From Heterobasidion occidentale (taxonomy: Eukaryota; Basidiomycota; Agaricomycetes; Russulales; Bondarzewiaceae), in assembly GCA_039111635.1 (NCBI GenBank), contig JBCAQO010000004.1, forward strand, positions 3,038,001-3,102,000: DNA of 64,000 nt. The letters run 5' to 3'. The notes below the pieces were generated by a model. It was not told the origin of the DNA, made no database searches, and saw only the letters and a program-made list of their open reading frames with translations. Positions 12,230 to 25,035 of this stretch are shown piece by piece. A program made the translations under genes and the position numbers. Positions within the stretch are counted from its first letter, which is position 1; the number at the start of each line of letters is the position of its first letter.

Positions 12230-13599
12230 ATGGACCCATTCCACACAGACCCGCCCTACTCCGACTTTGATCGTCGCTCCCTCCCCGTCGACTCATTCGA
12301 CCCCTACGCCCCCTCCAGCCCCCGCTTCCCCCCCACCCCCTCCTACGCAGGCTCATACCAGAACTCCCCCTACTCCGGCGTCTCAGAGCTCGACTTTGGC
12401 GACGGCAAGGACGACGCCCTCGGCTTCTTCAACGACGACGACGCCCTCGTCGTAGACCCCCGCGACGACTACGACCCCGCCGCCTACGACGACCCCGACT
12501 CCTCCGGCCTCCTCATCTTCCACGACGACTTCATGTCCGCCGCAGACCACCCCGCAGACCACGTCTCCCTCTCCGTGTCACACGACCACACCCTCTACGA
12601 CCACGGCTCCCCCGCCTCCAGCAACGGCGCCGCTGACAGCGGCAACGAGGACTACCGCAGCCCCGCCTCCTCCGTCTCCTCCCACCGCCCCGTCACGCAC
12701 TCCCTCTCCTCCCCGAGCCTCAACTTCGAGGGCCTCCACGTCGACTCCCCCTACCTCCCCTCACGCCAGATCCCCAGCGAGCGTGCCGGCACCCCCAGCA
12801 AGCCTCCATCTCCCCCTCAGATCCTCATCCCCGACTCCGGCCCACGCTCAGGGCGCTCCTCCGCCGGCTTTCCCCAGGACCCGCCCACCATCAACGCCCC
12901 CGACGGCGACGGCGTCGGCCCTCGCCTCCACATCGTCCCCGCGACCCCCGTCAGCGGCGTCAACGACCCCTCGCAGTACCCCTCCGCGCTAGGTGAGTGC
13001 CCCGTGGAAAAACAAAAAACAAAAAAAAACTCTCCCCGCTGATCACCCTGCCTTCCTGCCTGCCCGTCCCCCACGACGACAGCGCCCCAGCCCTCGACGG
13101 CCGCCTGGCATCATCAGCCGCCAAGCGACACGTCGGCATCTGCCGGCCCATCACGTCCGTCCCGGTACGACGGCGGCCACGGCGCGTACCACTTTCCGCC
13201 GACGGGCGGCCCCTCGTCGGGCGCGGGCGCGGGCGCTGGCATGGGCTCCGCGCTGGCCTCGGGCGGCGGTGGCGGCGGCGGCGACGACTTCCTCCTCCCG
13301 CCCTCCCCCTCGCGCGCGCGGAGCAAGTCCGACACGTCCCTCCGCCCGCTGCTCTGGGCCGAGGGCCCCCACTCGTATCAGGGCTCCGCCGCTGATCCGG
13401 CCGCGGCCGCCTTTCAGCGCGAGCGCGAGCGCGCGGCGACGCCCGTGACGGTCAGCATGAACCAGGTGCTGCCGCCCGTGAGCGACCTCGTCGACGACGC
13501 GCACCACTTCCCGCCGCACGCCGCCGCGCGCCACCACGCGCACTCGCACTCGGCGTCCGCGTCCGTGTCCGTCTTTGGCGCGCACGAGTACCAGCAGCC

Positions 13600-13631
<32 letters not shown>

Positions 13632-15091
13632 GGCCGTTCGCGTCGTTCCAGGGCCAGGGGATGGGCGCGCCGGGCCTGCTGTCGCCTGATTTTGGCGCGG
13701 GCCTGCGCCGCGCGCGCTCGGACGGCGGGGGCCCGGCGCGGCAGACGCACAGGCAGGTGCGCTCGGAGGACCTGCGCCCGGGGATGATGGCGTCCATCGG
13801 CGGGTTCGCGTCCAACAACAACAGCAACAACAACAACAACGGCGGCCAGGCGTACCCGCCGAGCCCGCATCAAGACTACATCGCGTCGCTGGCCGCGCAG
13901 AACCGGCAGTACCTGTCGCCGATGGGCGTGGGCGTGGGCGTCGGCGGGATGGGGTTGGGGATGGGGATGGGGAGCATGATGGGGCTCGGGGTGGGCGCGG
14001 ACGCGGTGCCGTCGATCACGCGCGGGCACCACCGGCGCGCGTCGAGCGGGTCGCGGGAGCGCGGGGTGGGCGCGCTGGACGGCGGCAGCGGAGGCGGAGG
14101 CGGTGGGGACGGGTGGGGCCACGGGCACGGGGGCGCGGGCGGGGGCGGGCTGCATGGCGCGCGGGTGTCGCCGTATCCGAGCCCGAGCGCGAGTCCGGCG
14201 CGCTTGGTGGAGCCGCTGCCGAGCGTCGGGATCGCGGGGTCGGGGCGGTACGCGCAGCATGGGCAGCATCAGCAGGACGGGGGCGCGGTGGCGGTGGGGG
14301 ATGGGATGGGGATGGGGATGGGGATGGAGGGCGCGCGTGGGGGGACGCCGTTGGCGGTTGCGAAGCCGAACGTGACGACGTCTGCGACGGCGGACGCGAG
14401 CATGAAGCGGCGGATTAACGAGGCGAAGTTTCGGTGCGACGTGCCGGGGTGCGGGAGCACGTTCACGCGGCATTTTAACTCAAGGGTGCGTCTGCGCCCC
14501 TCGTCCTCTCGCGCGCTTGCGCTTCGTCTTTTTTTTCTGTGACATTGGGTCTGACGTCGGGGGCGCGCAGGGCACAAGCGGTCGCATAACGACGAGAAGC
14601 CGTTTCAGTGCAAGTGGCCCGGGTGCGGCAAGGGCTTCGCGCGGCAGCACGACTGTAAGCGGCACGAGCAGCTGCACTCGAACCACCGCCCGTTCCTGTG
14701 CGAGGGCTGCAAGAAGCCGTTTGCGCGGCTGGACGCGCTGAACCGGCACCGTGAGTGGTTTCGCGTCGTCGTTTTGTGAGCGAGGGCGCGCGCTGACTTG
14801 GCGTGGGGATTATTTTATTTTGGTGGTGTGTCGTGTTGGTGATGCGGTTGCGCAGTGAAATCGGAGGGCGGGGCGCCGTGCGCGAAGGTGCAGGAGACGA
14901 TCGACGCGGAGCGCGCGCAGCAGATGCAGATGCAGCAGCAGCAGCAGGACGACGGGATGGGCGGGATGGGCGGGATGGGGATGGGGATGAGCATGGCGGG
15001 GATGGGCGGGATGGGGATGCCGAAGGTGGAGCCGGACGGCGCGTGGGGCCAGGGAGGGTTCGCGGCGCATCAGCATGGGCTGATCATGTAG
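12230..15091 (+). CDS. Crz1/Prz1-type C2H2 zinc-finger transcription factor (one apparent frameshift)
   Basis: Exons 12230-12992, 13083-14485, 14571-14750 and 14856-15091; about 860 aa. The start [10 protein letters not shown] was chosen as the ATG opening the low-complexity N-terminus. Residues 1-720 are Ser/Pro/Gly/Gln-rich with Q and N runs, typical of a disordered activation region. The end has two C2H2 fingers ([10 protein letters not shown] and [10 protein letters not shown] with paired His) and a third of C2HC shape, [17 protein letters not shown] followed by SEGGAPC. This arrangement is that of calcineurin-responsive Crz1/Prz1 factors. PQILIP at residues 196-201 fits the PxIxI-type calcineurin docking motif. 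Around 14479 one base seems missing: the frame before the intron does not join exon 3, while one extra C would give the usual FTRHFNLKGH spacing. A Crz1 function is inferred from family resemblance. Confidence 0.75.
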
Positions 15092-16602
15092 GTCGCGCGC
15101 GGGCGGGCTCGGGCGGGTGGGCGCTGTTGATGTGATGTGATGTGATGTGATGGTGATGCGTGGGCGCTGATGGTGTGGTGATGGTTGATGGTGCGGTGAT
15201 GGCGTGGCGATGGGCATTGGAGGCAGGGGGTGATGGATCCGCGCGCGACGCGGGTTGGGCGGATGTTTCGGGCTGCTGGCTGCTGGCTGCTTGGGTGCGC
15301 GCGCGCGCTCGCGGTCTCGGTTTCTGGGTTTCGTCGCGGGTCGCGCCCGCGCTGTTGTTCGTTTCCTCTCCGTTCCGTCGTCCACGCCCGTCTTGTCCCG
15401 CCTCTCCGCCTCTCCGCCTCGCCCCGACTCTTCGCTCCTCACCGCGCCTTGCCTCGTCTCAACTCGTCGTCTTTTTTTTCTTCCGGTTTTGCCACTGTAT
15501 TCATTCTGCGTCCGCCCCTCCGTCCCTCCACGATCCGCGACTCGCGATGTACGACTCACGACTCTGCCTCCCGACCCCCTTGCTCTCGTCCTCCTCTCCG
15601 TTCCCGTCCTCGTCCTCGTCCTTGATCTCACGCCGTCCGTCCTGAGGCTGCGTCACACGGTGCTGTGCCGCGGCACCGCGTGCGGCTATGCATGGCTGAT
15701 GATGTCCACGATCTTCCCCTTGCCCCAACTCATCCTCACCCTCGAAATACCTCCCTCGGCACCCGACTCTCGATCGCGCGCTCTTGTAGACTGGTTATAA
15801 GTAGAAGCCGGCGATCGACACATCTGCCCTCCGCGCCCCTCCATCCTCACACTTTTCCGTCTGCGGCTCGTCTGCGGCGCCGCTTGCTTCTGTCTGCTCG
15901 CGTCTGTGTTTCCCCACGGTACCCTATAATACGCCTGGACATCGCGTCCGTCGCGGATTTTTGTCTCCTCCATCTCGTTCCGCTCTCTCCGTTCGCTCTC
16001 GCTCTCGGTCCCGCTCGCGATCTACGTTTTGTTTACTTTTTTCTCTCACTCTTACTCTTTCTCCCTGCTGTGTTTCCGTGTGTCCTGGTCGTCGTACCCG
16101 CCTCGCTATATATCTATTGCTTACGCCCGTGGCCCTGCTGCTCGTTTCTTTCTTCGTTGTGTTCGCGTCGTGGGCCCGGCGCCGCCTTTCTTGACCCGAG
16201 CGATCGATCGCTCGCTGGGCAGCGGTCGCCCGGGGTGGCCTGCGTCGCATCTCGTCGCTCCCGTTTTCCCTCCTTTTTTGTGTCACTCTTCGTTGTTATT
16301 CCCCCCCATTGACGTCGTGGTCGCTCGCGGCGCGGCGGACGTTTCGTGCGGCCGAAATTGGATCGTATGCTGTAGCGTAGTAGCCCCCCACCGTAGATAT
16401 TTCCCGGACGTGGTATTTATTGTACAGCGCGCGGCTTGAATCTATATATGAGAAAGATGAAAGATGCGGCACGGGTGTGTGCAGTGTGTGTGCCACGGGA
16501 TTTGAAGCGCGGAGGGGAGCGATGCCGAGTGTGCCGAGGAGAGAGAGCGGCGCCGGGGAGCGGCGAGGAGGCTTCAACTTTGTTGTCGTCGGCCACGTCG
16601 CG
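15092..16602. other. Interval between the zinc-finger gene and the next gene
   Basis: Probably 3' UTR of the zinc-finger gene (GATGTGATGTGAT repeats near 15128-15155) followed by a CT-rich promoter-like tract (15340-16310) for the downstream gene. No supported coding exon. Pyrimidine-rich promoters are common near fungal transcription starts. Confidence 0.45.
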
Positions 16603-19510
16603 ATGGCATATCAAACGCACTCCAGCTACGTCCCCGTCCCCGTCGTCCTTGGCCCCACGCAGCGCCCACGCCCGTCCTTCCCCATCCCCTCCAACGGCCC
16701 CCGTCCACCCGCAAACATCGCGCCCGCCGCCCCCAACGCCCGCCAACCCGCTGCCCATGCCGGCGCCCCCGCCCAAGCCCACGCCCAGACGCACAGCCAG
16801 ACACAGCCACCCACACCGACACCGACATCGACATCGACATCGAATCAAACCCATGCCCATGCCTTGAACCACGCCCACGCCCCAGCCCCAGCCCCAGCCG
16901 CAGACGCAGGGCGCCCCCTTCCGCGCGCCCGCGCACAAGCACGCGCACCACCTGCACTCCATCCCCCCGCGCGAAAAATCCACTCGGACCCTCATCCTCG
17001 ACCACCTCCTCTGGGTCCACGCTCGCACCCGCTTCGCCCAGGCCCGCGCGGAGCTCGCCATGACAGACCGCACCGGCGGGCCCGCCGCCCCGCACTACGC
17101 CCACCGCGAGCGCCCCGAGGGCTACGACGAGGACGCAGAGGCGCCCTCCGACGGCGAGGACGTCGCTGCCCTCCTCGCGCGCGCCGGCGGGCCCGGCCAC
17201 CCCCACGACGAGGACGAGGAGGCCCGCATGGCCCGCCAGGACTTCGTCCTCGCCCGCAAGCTCCGCCTCAGGGCCGAGGGCATCGAGAAGGTCGTCGCGA
17301 GCATGCTCGAGCAGCCCCCGCAGGACCACCCCTTCCCAGACGACGAGCCCCTCCTGCCCCCCGCACCGACGTCCCCGCGCCAGCCCCTCGTCCCCCACGT
17401 CCCGACAAGCCCCGTCGTCTCCACCGCCTCGGCCGCCGCACTCGCCGCCGCCGTGGCCGCGACGTCCTACGCATCCGCGACCGCCCCGCTCCCGACCGCC
17501 CCCGCGCACGCGCACACGCTCCCGAACGGCGTGCGCCTCCGCCTCGCTCTCGCGACGGTGCTCAACGACCTCTTTGCGCGGCAGGCGCCCATCCCGCGGC
17601 ACCTCCACGTCGCCGCGGCCTCTCGCAGCAGCACCTCGTCCGCGGCCAGCGGCGGCTCGCCCGTGATGCAGGCCCAGTTCCCAGCGGCCGCGCTCCCGCC
17701 CTCGCTCCTCCCGCTGTCGACCGTCTCGAGCGCGTCGGCGTCCTACGCCCCGGCATACTCCGTGCGTGTTGCCCCTATTCCTCCCGTCTGCACCCGTCCG
17801 CGTCTCACCCCCGCCGCCGTCGCGCACCACCACAGGGCTACGCCTCGCCGCCGCCGCCGCCGCCGCAGCAGCAGCAGCAGCGCGCGCACCGCTTCCAGAT
17901 CCAATACACCACCTACGCGCCCCCGTCCCCGAGCCCGCGCACGCGCGACATGTTCCTCGCCGGCGCAGACCCGAGCACCGCCAACTCGCCGCCGTCGCTC
18001 CGCTGCCCGCGCCACCTGCACACCGGCTGCGACATCTGCGTCGAGGCGAAGGACAAGGCGCCCGCGCGCCCCCGCGGCGGGACCGTCGCCGCAGCCGCGA
18101 GCGCCGCGGGGAAGGCGGCGGCGGGCGGCGGCGGCGTGCCGCAGGGCGGGGGGCTCACGGGCTTCAAGGACGGGAGCGGGGTTGGGTCGGGGCTGGCGAG
18201 GCCCGGCCCGAGGGGGAGCGTGTTGAGGCGGCAGGTGAGCGGGATGGGCGCCGGCGCGGGCGGGGAGGGCGGCGCTGGTGCGGGGGGAGGAGGGTCAGGA
18301 GGTGGTGGAGGTGGTGGAGGAGGAGGAGAGGAGGGAAAGACGACGGGGGCGGGGAACACGCGGCTCTCGGAGCTCATCGCGCGCTTCGTGCGGCTGTCTG
18401 CGCTCGTGAGCCTCGAGCTCGGGCGCGAGGCCGGCGTCGGGGTCAGCAGCGGGTACGACGACGCGAACGACGACGCGCAGGGACAGGGACAGGGACAAGG
18501 GCGCGAGGCCGGCACCGCCGCCAAGGGCGCGTACGCGCGCGCGCTGCGGCCCGCGCGGGAGTGGTACATGCTGCTCGCGGGCCTGCTGACGCGCGCGGTG
18601 CTCGAGGGGTACCTCAGCGCGGGGTGGCGGCAGCTCGCGCCCGTGCAGGTGCTGATGGGCGTCGGGCTCGGGCTCGGGGACGCGAACGCGGGCTTGGGCG
18701 GAGACGGGGCGGGCGGCGCGGACGAGTTTGCGGCGTTCGACCCGGACGAGCTGCCGGATCTGGAGGAGGCGGTGCGCGTGCTGTTTCCGGCGCTGCGCGC
18801 GCACGCGGAGGCGGTCGCGGCGGGGGGCGGGGCGGGGACGTGTCCGCGGCGGGAGGGCGGGGAGGCGGAGTATGAGCGGGAGATGATGGCGCGCTTGGCG
18901 AGGGTGCGTGTCGTGGTTCCGATGCCGACGTCCGTCCGTCCGTTCGTCCGTTTACTGAAGCGCGTTCGGTCCCGCAGTTCTTCGACGTGCCGGCGGGCAC
19001 GCCCGACCTCTCGACGCACATGGAGGACCTGGCGTGGCAGTACCCCGCGGAGCCCGTCGAGCGCGCCGCGCTCCGCTTCTGTGAGGCGATCGCGAAGTGG
19101 CGCGGCAGGCCCGAGCTCGAGACCGTGCGTCCCCCTCTCACCCCACGTCCCCGCCGCTGATTCGCTCGATCGCTCATCGGGACCTTGCACGCACGCAGTA
19201 TAAGGAACGCCCGCCAGGCTACACGCCTGCGCCCCCTGGCCCGCACGGGCACACGCAGGCGGAGGCCGACGCCGCCGCCGCTTCGGGTGTGGGCGCGAGA
19301 GGTGGGCGGCCGCCTATTGAGCGGTACTTTGTGATGCCCCCGCAGGCGCAAGGGCGCGCGCACCCGCAGCAGCACCCGCAACAGCAGCAGCAGGGGCACG
19401 GCCAGGGCCAGGGCAGGAAGCGCGGGCGGTCGGTCGTGGAGCGCGGCGCGAGCCCGAGCGCGTGGAGGGCGGACAAGCGGGCGTACGTCGGCGCGGGGGG
19501 CGTGGCGTAG
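16603..19510 (+). CDS. Large low-complexity protein of unknown function (one apparent frameshift)
   Basis: Exons 16603-17761, 17836-18903, 18978-19124 and 19199-19510; the last three introns have clean GT..AG ends. The start MAYQTHSSYVP is an ATG in frame with a Pro/Ala/His-rich leader. The summed exons are 2686 nt, one more than a multiple of three: the leader frame must shift within the repeat-rich 16780-16900 stretch to reach the conserved-looking block EKSTRTLILDHLLWVHAR, and there is no GT donor there. Later parts include a cluster CPRHLHTGCDICVEA that could bind metal, a Gly-rich linker, a helical region (REWYMLLAGLLTRAVLEGYL) and a basic, Gln-rich tail. I do not recognise the family. 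The tail and the Cys/His cluster would fit a nuclear protein, but this is a guess. Confidence 0.7.
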
Positions 19511-20210
19511 CTTTGCGCTGCCGTCTGCCGTCTGCCGTTCGTCGCCGCGCCGTGGTTCTCATTCGGATACCCCACCGGGTTTGTGTTTGAGTTTTGTGGG
19601 TGTGGGTGTGGGTGTGGGTGTGGGTCGCGCCGCTGGGGCCGATATCGCGCCGCTGTTGTTGGTTGTCGTGCCGGCTTTCTCTTCTGAGTATCCCGCCGTC
19701 CTTCTCGCGAGCCATTTTCGCTGGACTCGCTGTAGTCTCTGTTTCTGTCTCTGTTTCTGTGTCCGCCTCTCGTCTGTGGCCCCGTCCGCCCGCGTGTGTC
19801 TGCTTGTTCTCGAAGCGTGTATCTCTCTTCTTGCTCGGCGTGGCATTGTGTTGCTGTCATGTTAGCTGTTTAGTTATCTTTTGATGTATTTTTTCGGGAA
19901 TGGTATCGTTGGAGGAATATCGTGTGGAACATTGGAACGACAGGAGGGCTTGCGATAGGGCTTTTTGGGGGTTGCGACGGGCTGCGCTCGATTGTTCATT
20001 GCATCTGCTCTATTCGCTTGTACTGTAATACTGTGAGAAACAGGATTCTTGTCTACAGATGAGCATCGGCGAGAGTTCGGGCTAGCGGCGGCCTTACGCA
20101 ACGAACCCGTGACGTCGTTCTTCGGGGTGCGCCGCCACGCAAGTTCAACAGCTGGATGCTCGACTGCGCGTACCATGCTCGTAGGCGGCCATGCTCGTAG
20201 GCGGTCGAAC
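19511..20210. other. Interval after the unknown gene
   Basis: Contains a GTGTGG-type simple repeat (19597-19625), T-rich likely 3' UTR sequence to about 19900, and no supported gene. Confidence 0.4.
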
Positions 20211-20417
20211 TCACGGCGCCTCCGTGTCGAAGCCTTGCGAGTGCCAGTCCGTCTCGCTGTTGTCTTGTTGTGGGTCGTCCATACCTGCGGCCTGCCTGTA
20301 GCCTCGGGCCGCATTTCCTACAGCTCTATCCACCGCGCCATTTTGCCACTGCGCCTCCATGTCGAAGTCTTGCGGATGCCATTCTGTCTCGCTTTTGTCT
20401 TGCTGTGGTTCGGCCAT
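20211..20417 (-). CDS. Small repeated-unit ORF, 68 aa
   Basis: The frame opens with ATG at 20417 and holds two copies of a unit beginning MAEPQQDKSETEWHPQDF and MDDPQQDNSETDWHSQGF. The copies are 135 bp apart, exactly 45 codons, so the duplication keeps the frame. Most differences between copies are synonymous or conservative (E/D, K/N), which favours real coding sequence over chance. It is acidic, Gln/Asp-rich, without a known domain. It may be part of a longer spliced gene or a remnant. Confidence 0.35.
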   Translation of the reverse strand: MAEPQQDKSETEWHPQDFDMEAQWQNGAVDRAVGNAARGYRQAAGMDDPQQDNSETDWHSQGFDTEAP

Positions 20418-20611
20418 ACCTGCCTGTAGCCTTGGGTCCTACTGTTCTTTCTACCATATCTGCCCCAGCCTCCGCATATCAAAGACAGCGGAGCAAGCAT
20501 GAACGTCCACGCAGTTCCTTCCCTCAATGGACCACTCCAGCCTGCAAAAAGAGACTCATGTCCAAATCAGGTTCGACACGAATTTCTGCTTGCACCTCCA
20601 TATGCTGACAG

Positions 20612-21966
20612 ATGCTGACACCTTCATCTGCAAAGCCGTACACCGTGGAGTCTCTGCGCTACGATGTCCCTCATAACTCAGTGTCCTTGATGTCTCTGCC
20701 CCTCGAAATCCTTGAAGCCATTTGCACATTCTGCGACGTCGATGGACTTCGTGCATTGATGTTTACCTCTTCATCCCTGTGCCCCATTGCCGGCTCTGTC
20801 TTCGTCCAGGACATCCCTTACTTACGCTCTTACGAAGTTCTACAAGCGTTCTGCCACTTTATTATCAAAAATAAACTTGGCGGATGCATCAAACACTTTC
20901 GACTAGGCTATCACCTCTCCGATCGCGAACCCTCTCTCCCTTCCGACTGCGAAAATACCCTTTGTGAGGTTCTTGATGCTTGCCTTGGACTCAAACGTCT
21001 CACTATTGACGTGAGAGTGCTGGTGCTCTTCCCGAAACTCAGAGAATGGCTTTCCCGATCTTCCCTTTCTTTTTGCCTCCATTTAATCTTCGTTGATCCC
21101 GCTGTCAAACTGGATGGTACCATCATCAATCCAATTAATCTAGAGCTATTCTTCAGTGATACCTATACCGACATCGCTGGTACCTGCGCAGACGTCTTAC
21201 TAGGGTCCGCCAGAACCTTGGAGCGGCTCTCGATTCTTGCTTATCCATCGGCATACTCGGATCGGTCGTGGATTCGTCTGTCCCAGATGTCCTGGGTATC
21301 GCTCAAGTCTCTTACATGTACTTGGGATATATTATACCTTTTTACAGCACACCCGTGCCCCAGCCTTCGCAGGATCGTCATATCTCCGGGACTGTGTTTT
21401 GTCACTAGTTCATTCGATCTTTGGATCCTGGATCAATTGAGAGCTAAAGGGTCCCCACTGACGAGCCTGACGCTCCCTATCACCACCCCGCGGCGCAACA
21501 GTGTGCAGCTCGACACGAAACAGATTCTCTCTCGCCTCTTCCGCCACCGAATTACTCCAAGCTTCCTCTCCCTCTGTTTCCAGACCAATGCGAGCCCAAT
21601 TGATCTTGTAGATGGAGCAACGGAGGGCGGGATCGTGGCAGATGATGAGCAAGTCGTACGTGTATAATGGCCTTGCGATGTCGATCCTCGATTTGATATT
21701 CTACAGGAGTCACTCAAGTCCGCGGTTTCACATGGGGATTGGAACGCCCCCAGCCTTCGCTGTCTATTGCTCTCCTTTTATATTGAGACAGCACTGGACA
21801 TCGAGTCGCAGATGCTGAAACTTCAATGGAGTAAGCGGTTTCCAACCTGGAATACTTGGCTATTCGGCTATCGGCGAAGCAAACGTGGTGGAGGCATGAT
21901 AAAGGTGGTGGATTTACTGTGATCTCCGAAAGCGAGGGAAAGTTAGCAGAAGATGGTTTTAACTAG
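20612..21966 (+). CDS. F-box-like protein, copy 1 (one apparent frameshift)
   Basis: Exon 1 20612-21655 (348 codons) and exon 2 21707-21966 joined by a GT..AG intron in phase 0. Near residues 28-75, SLPLEILEAICTFC and the following helices fit an F-box. The rest is a leucine-rich, repeat-like fold with pieces such as CPSLRRIVI and SLKSLTCTW, as in the large agaricomycete F-box families thought to select targets for SCF ubiquitin ligases. Exon 2 needs one more base near 21841 (CC instead of CCC) to read through to the TAG at 21964. The gene at 34948-36325 is a paralogue over the whole length. Convergent with the small gene copy at 22249-22583, as its paralogue is with another copy. Confidence 0.7.
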
Positions 21967-22248
21967 GAGGCGTGCGGTAAGTATTATATTTGGTATGTCT
22001 TGTTCGTAGTTCTCTGACGGTTTCGTTCCAAGTGTTTGGGTCGCCAATTTGAGCTCCGCGACGACGATATAGGTTGTAGCAGTTTCTTGACCGGACCACC
22101 TTCTGAATGGCTACACATTTATAATCGAGCACGACATGGGCACTGCGAGATTGAGTCCTCGAATCCGATGGGACAGTTTAAACAGAATCGGTACCACGAA
22201 TATGTGATAAACATTGAGAAAAATCAGGCATTATCTATGATCGCATCC

Positions 22249-22583
22249 CTACCAGCTCACCGGCCTATACCACTGTGGTGGATCCTCCGTACCCAATGCC
22301 TTCTTCAGCTTCCCACATACTTTTCCTCCGGCAGCCTCATCGCAAGCTCCGACTTGTTACTCGCAACAAATAAACAGTACTCCTTCCTCTCCCTATGCGG
22401 TGGGTGTATAATTGCGATCATGCCTCTAAAATATAATCCGGCCTCGGTTTTGATTGCCAATACTGCGTTGGTATATGCACTGAGCTTGTCACCTTCGGTC
22501 ACGACGGGGCCCATGTTGTGTTCGATGGCGTACGAGTCTAGAAATTCCTCCGGTAGCATGTAGCCATATATCAGTAACGGCAT
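22249..22583 (-). pseudogene. Small conserved protein family, copy 1 (broken)
   Basis: The core reads MPLLIYGYMLPEEFLDSY to LPEEKY from 22583, then needs one base near 22305 to continue into a KLKKALGTE-like end and stop at 22249. Upstream (22590-22790) the Pro-rich APPPP segment is in another frame, and an intron-like GT..AG segment follows, as in copies 3 and 4. So at least two frame breaks are present. Function unknown; see the intact copies at 25513-25845 and 34239-34628. Confidence 0.6.
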
Positions 22584-23454
22584 GCGCTTGGAAAACGCGG
22601 TGGCGGAGGTGCATATTGATGCCGCGATGACGGGCTTGCGTTTCTGTTGGTTGAGATGACGTTGTCTCAGGCTGCGACACAGCCTGACCTTCTGACGAAG
22701 AAACAGTCAATGGCGAGCTCCTACACAAACGGTGAGTAGGTTTGCACGAGGAGAAAAGATAATCGGACAATCTTACATAGTGTTTGAGATGGAGAGGTGA
22801 CGAAGGACGTCGAACACCGTATGATGCCAGGGCTTATAACCGATGTTGAACTTCGATATCACGTGAGCCAATCTGCTACAAGCTGCTTTGCTTGCATCAC
22901 CCGCCACTCTTGCCTTCATAAGATCGATTGGCCATCAAGCCATACTCGTTACTCCAGGTCACTTATTGGGTCATCAGAACACGCTTGGCAAGCTTGCAAT
23001 CCATTGGTACACAAACGATCGTCCCAATTAGGCATGAGCATTTCTTGGTCAACCCTTACTCATGCTAGCCTTGCCTCTCGTGCAGTTTTGAATTGTGCCA
23101 GGGCTGTGTGCAATCGGGCTGACCTCTTATCGGTACATAGCCTTACATGGCTCGAGCCGTTCCACGTGAGTGAAATTTTTTCATGGCAATGGCGGCTAGC
23201 CACCACGAGTTGGGAGGATATCCAATTCCGTCTACTACCATCCCTTTGCAAACACCATATTCAGTCAATGGGCTTCGTTTTTTCAATGTGAGTGCCAATT
23301 AGACGGCCTCGTAAATTCAGCTTGGCTAATTGATTAATGAACTTGGGGCGTCATTTGATCTCCAAAACCATTTTGGGGTATGCGGCGATCGGAAACTATG
23401 CATTGTCGAATGAACAATGCGTCTGCCATTGAATCTGTTTTTTAATGTCCACTC

Positions 23455-24462
23455 TCTCTAGTGGTATAAATATACTCGCATCACCACATCGACACTCCCA
23501 TCCTCAAGTTTCACATTAGCATCCACGTTCTCCATCTTCCCCAGTACTTCATGGCTCACCAACCTGTTAGCTACACTCTTCCTGGACGTCGGGAAAATCA
23601 ATTTTCGTATTTCAAAACAAGCCTGGCGAGAGCGTTTGCGGCCAGTCATGCCACGAACCCTCGAAATCGAATACTACTGGTATTCCGCATGGATCCAAAA
23701 TCTGGCAAGACCTTATCCACGACCTCCCCAGCATGTATGTCGGACTGCAGGCGCCCTTATGGTATCGACTACCTATTGACGATGCTGCCGATGATCACGA
23801 CGGACCTGACGTAGGAAACATAACGTGGAATCTATTCCAGCTACACTGGCCGCGCGTAGTCGCCGTGAAGTCATTCCTGACTTCATAATCATTCGTATTC
23901 TCGCAGATTGGCGCGATCCTCTGGCTGGTCATATTCCGAAGAATATGAAGATTAGATACGCAGGTGTTCCCGTGCTTATCGAGAACAAAGAGCCCCCACC
24001 CGCACAGACATCTATCATCAGAGGACCCGAGAGCCATACGTTTGGATATCGGACGGGCGGTCTTAGATCTCATGAACGACGCGCGCGTGCTATTTCGAAA
24101 TGATTCCTTCGCAATCTTCGACCGTTCTTGTCGCGTGTTCTGGCCCTTGGGTGGTCATCTAGAGTGGTGACGACGCAGACCTTTTCTAGACGCAGAGGAT
24201 CAAGAGGTTGCGGAAGAAAATCTGGATGAATATTTCCAGCAGCACGCAGATGATGATGATGATGACGATATCGTAGACTTCAGCGCGGGCGAGGCCGATG
24301 GTCCTTATATGGATGAGGCGGACCTCACTCGTCTAGGCACCAGCGCAGAGGAATATGCTACAGACAAGATTGAGAATTTCATCGAAGGTTGGGGTTCGAT
24401 ATATCTCCTTGAATCCAGAGTTTCCAATCTGGAATTTCGGCGCCTTCAAGACATCTCGTGAA
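23455..24462 (+). pseudogene. Degenerate gene of unknown family
   Basis: A string of protein-like segments on the plus strand changes frame several times: IWQDLIHDLPSMYVGLQ and GNITWNLFQLHWP near 23695-23870, RREVIPDFIIIRILADW and MKIRYAGVPVLIENK near 23857-23995, then an acidic run QQHADDDDDDDIVDF near 24240-24290. Order and spacing suggest one original gene now broken by indels. I do not recognise it. Confidence 0.45.
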
Positions 24463-24748
24463 TGTGTGCAACATGAGTACGGGGTAGCACAGGGTTGATT
24501 AGATTAGAAGAGGATGATCGGATGTATAATAATGCGCACAATGGCGAACCAATTGCATGTAGTATATGTTCTCTAGAATAGAACAATCCGCTGCCTGAGC
24601 CGTAGAAAAATCGGATTACGCGTTTATCAGCACGAGAAAACGTCAATTGTAGTACGAACATTGTGAAAAAACTGGCCTGCATTTATGAAAGGCGCATATT
24701 AGCAAGCCATATCAGGGTGGTGACTAATGGCCTATGTCACTATGAGGG

Positions 24749-25035
24749 ATCCTCCGCACCCGACGCCTTCCTCACCTTCTCCATGAATTTGTCTCCCGGC
24801 AGCCTCCTCGCAAAGGCCAACTTCTTACTCGCCACTAACAGGCACTATTCATCCCTCTCCCTGCGCGGTGTATGTAGCGCTGCGATCGTGCGTCTACGGC
24901 CTCGTCTTTCGTTGCCAATACTTCAGTTCAGCTTGTCACATTCGCTTACGATGGGACCCATGTTGTTTTCGATGGCACACGTGTGCAAAAAACTCCTCCG
25001 GTGATATGTAGCCATATATCATCAATCGCCTGTCT
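24749..25035 (-). pseudogene. Small conserved protein family, copy 2 (strongly decayed)
   Basis: Nucleotide and translated similarity to copies 1, 3 and 4 is clear in patches on the minus strand (IYGYISPEEF near 25022, NNMGPIVSE near 24965, FMEKVRKASG near 24780), but frames change and a stop lies inside. No functional product expected. Confidence 0.6.

Noticed and set aside
13151..14473. A 440-codon minus-strand frame opposite the zinc-finger gene
   Set aside because: Antisense shadow of the coding exon; Arg/His/Pro-rich as expected from reversed Ala/Gly/Val codons.
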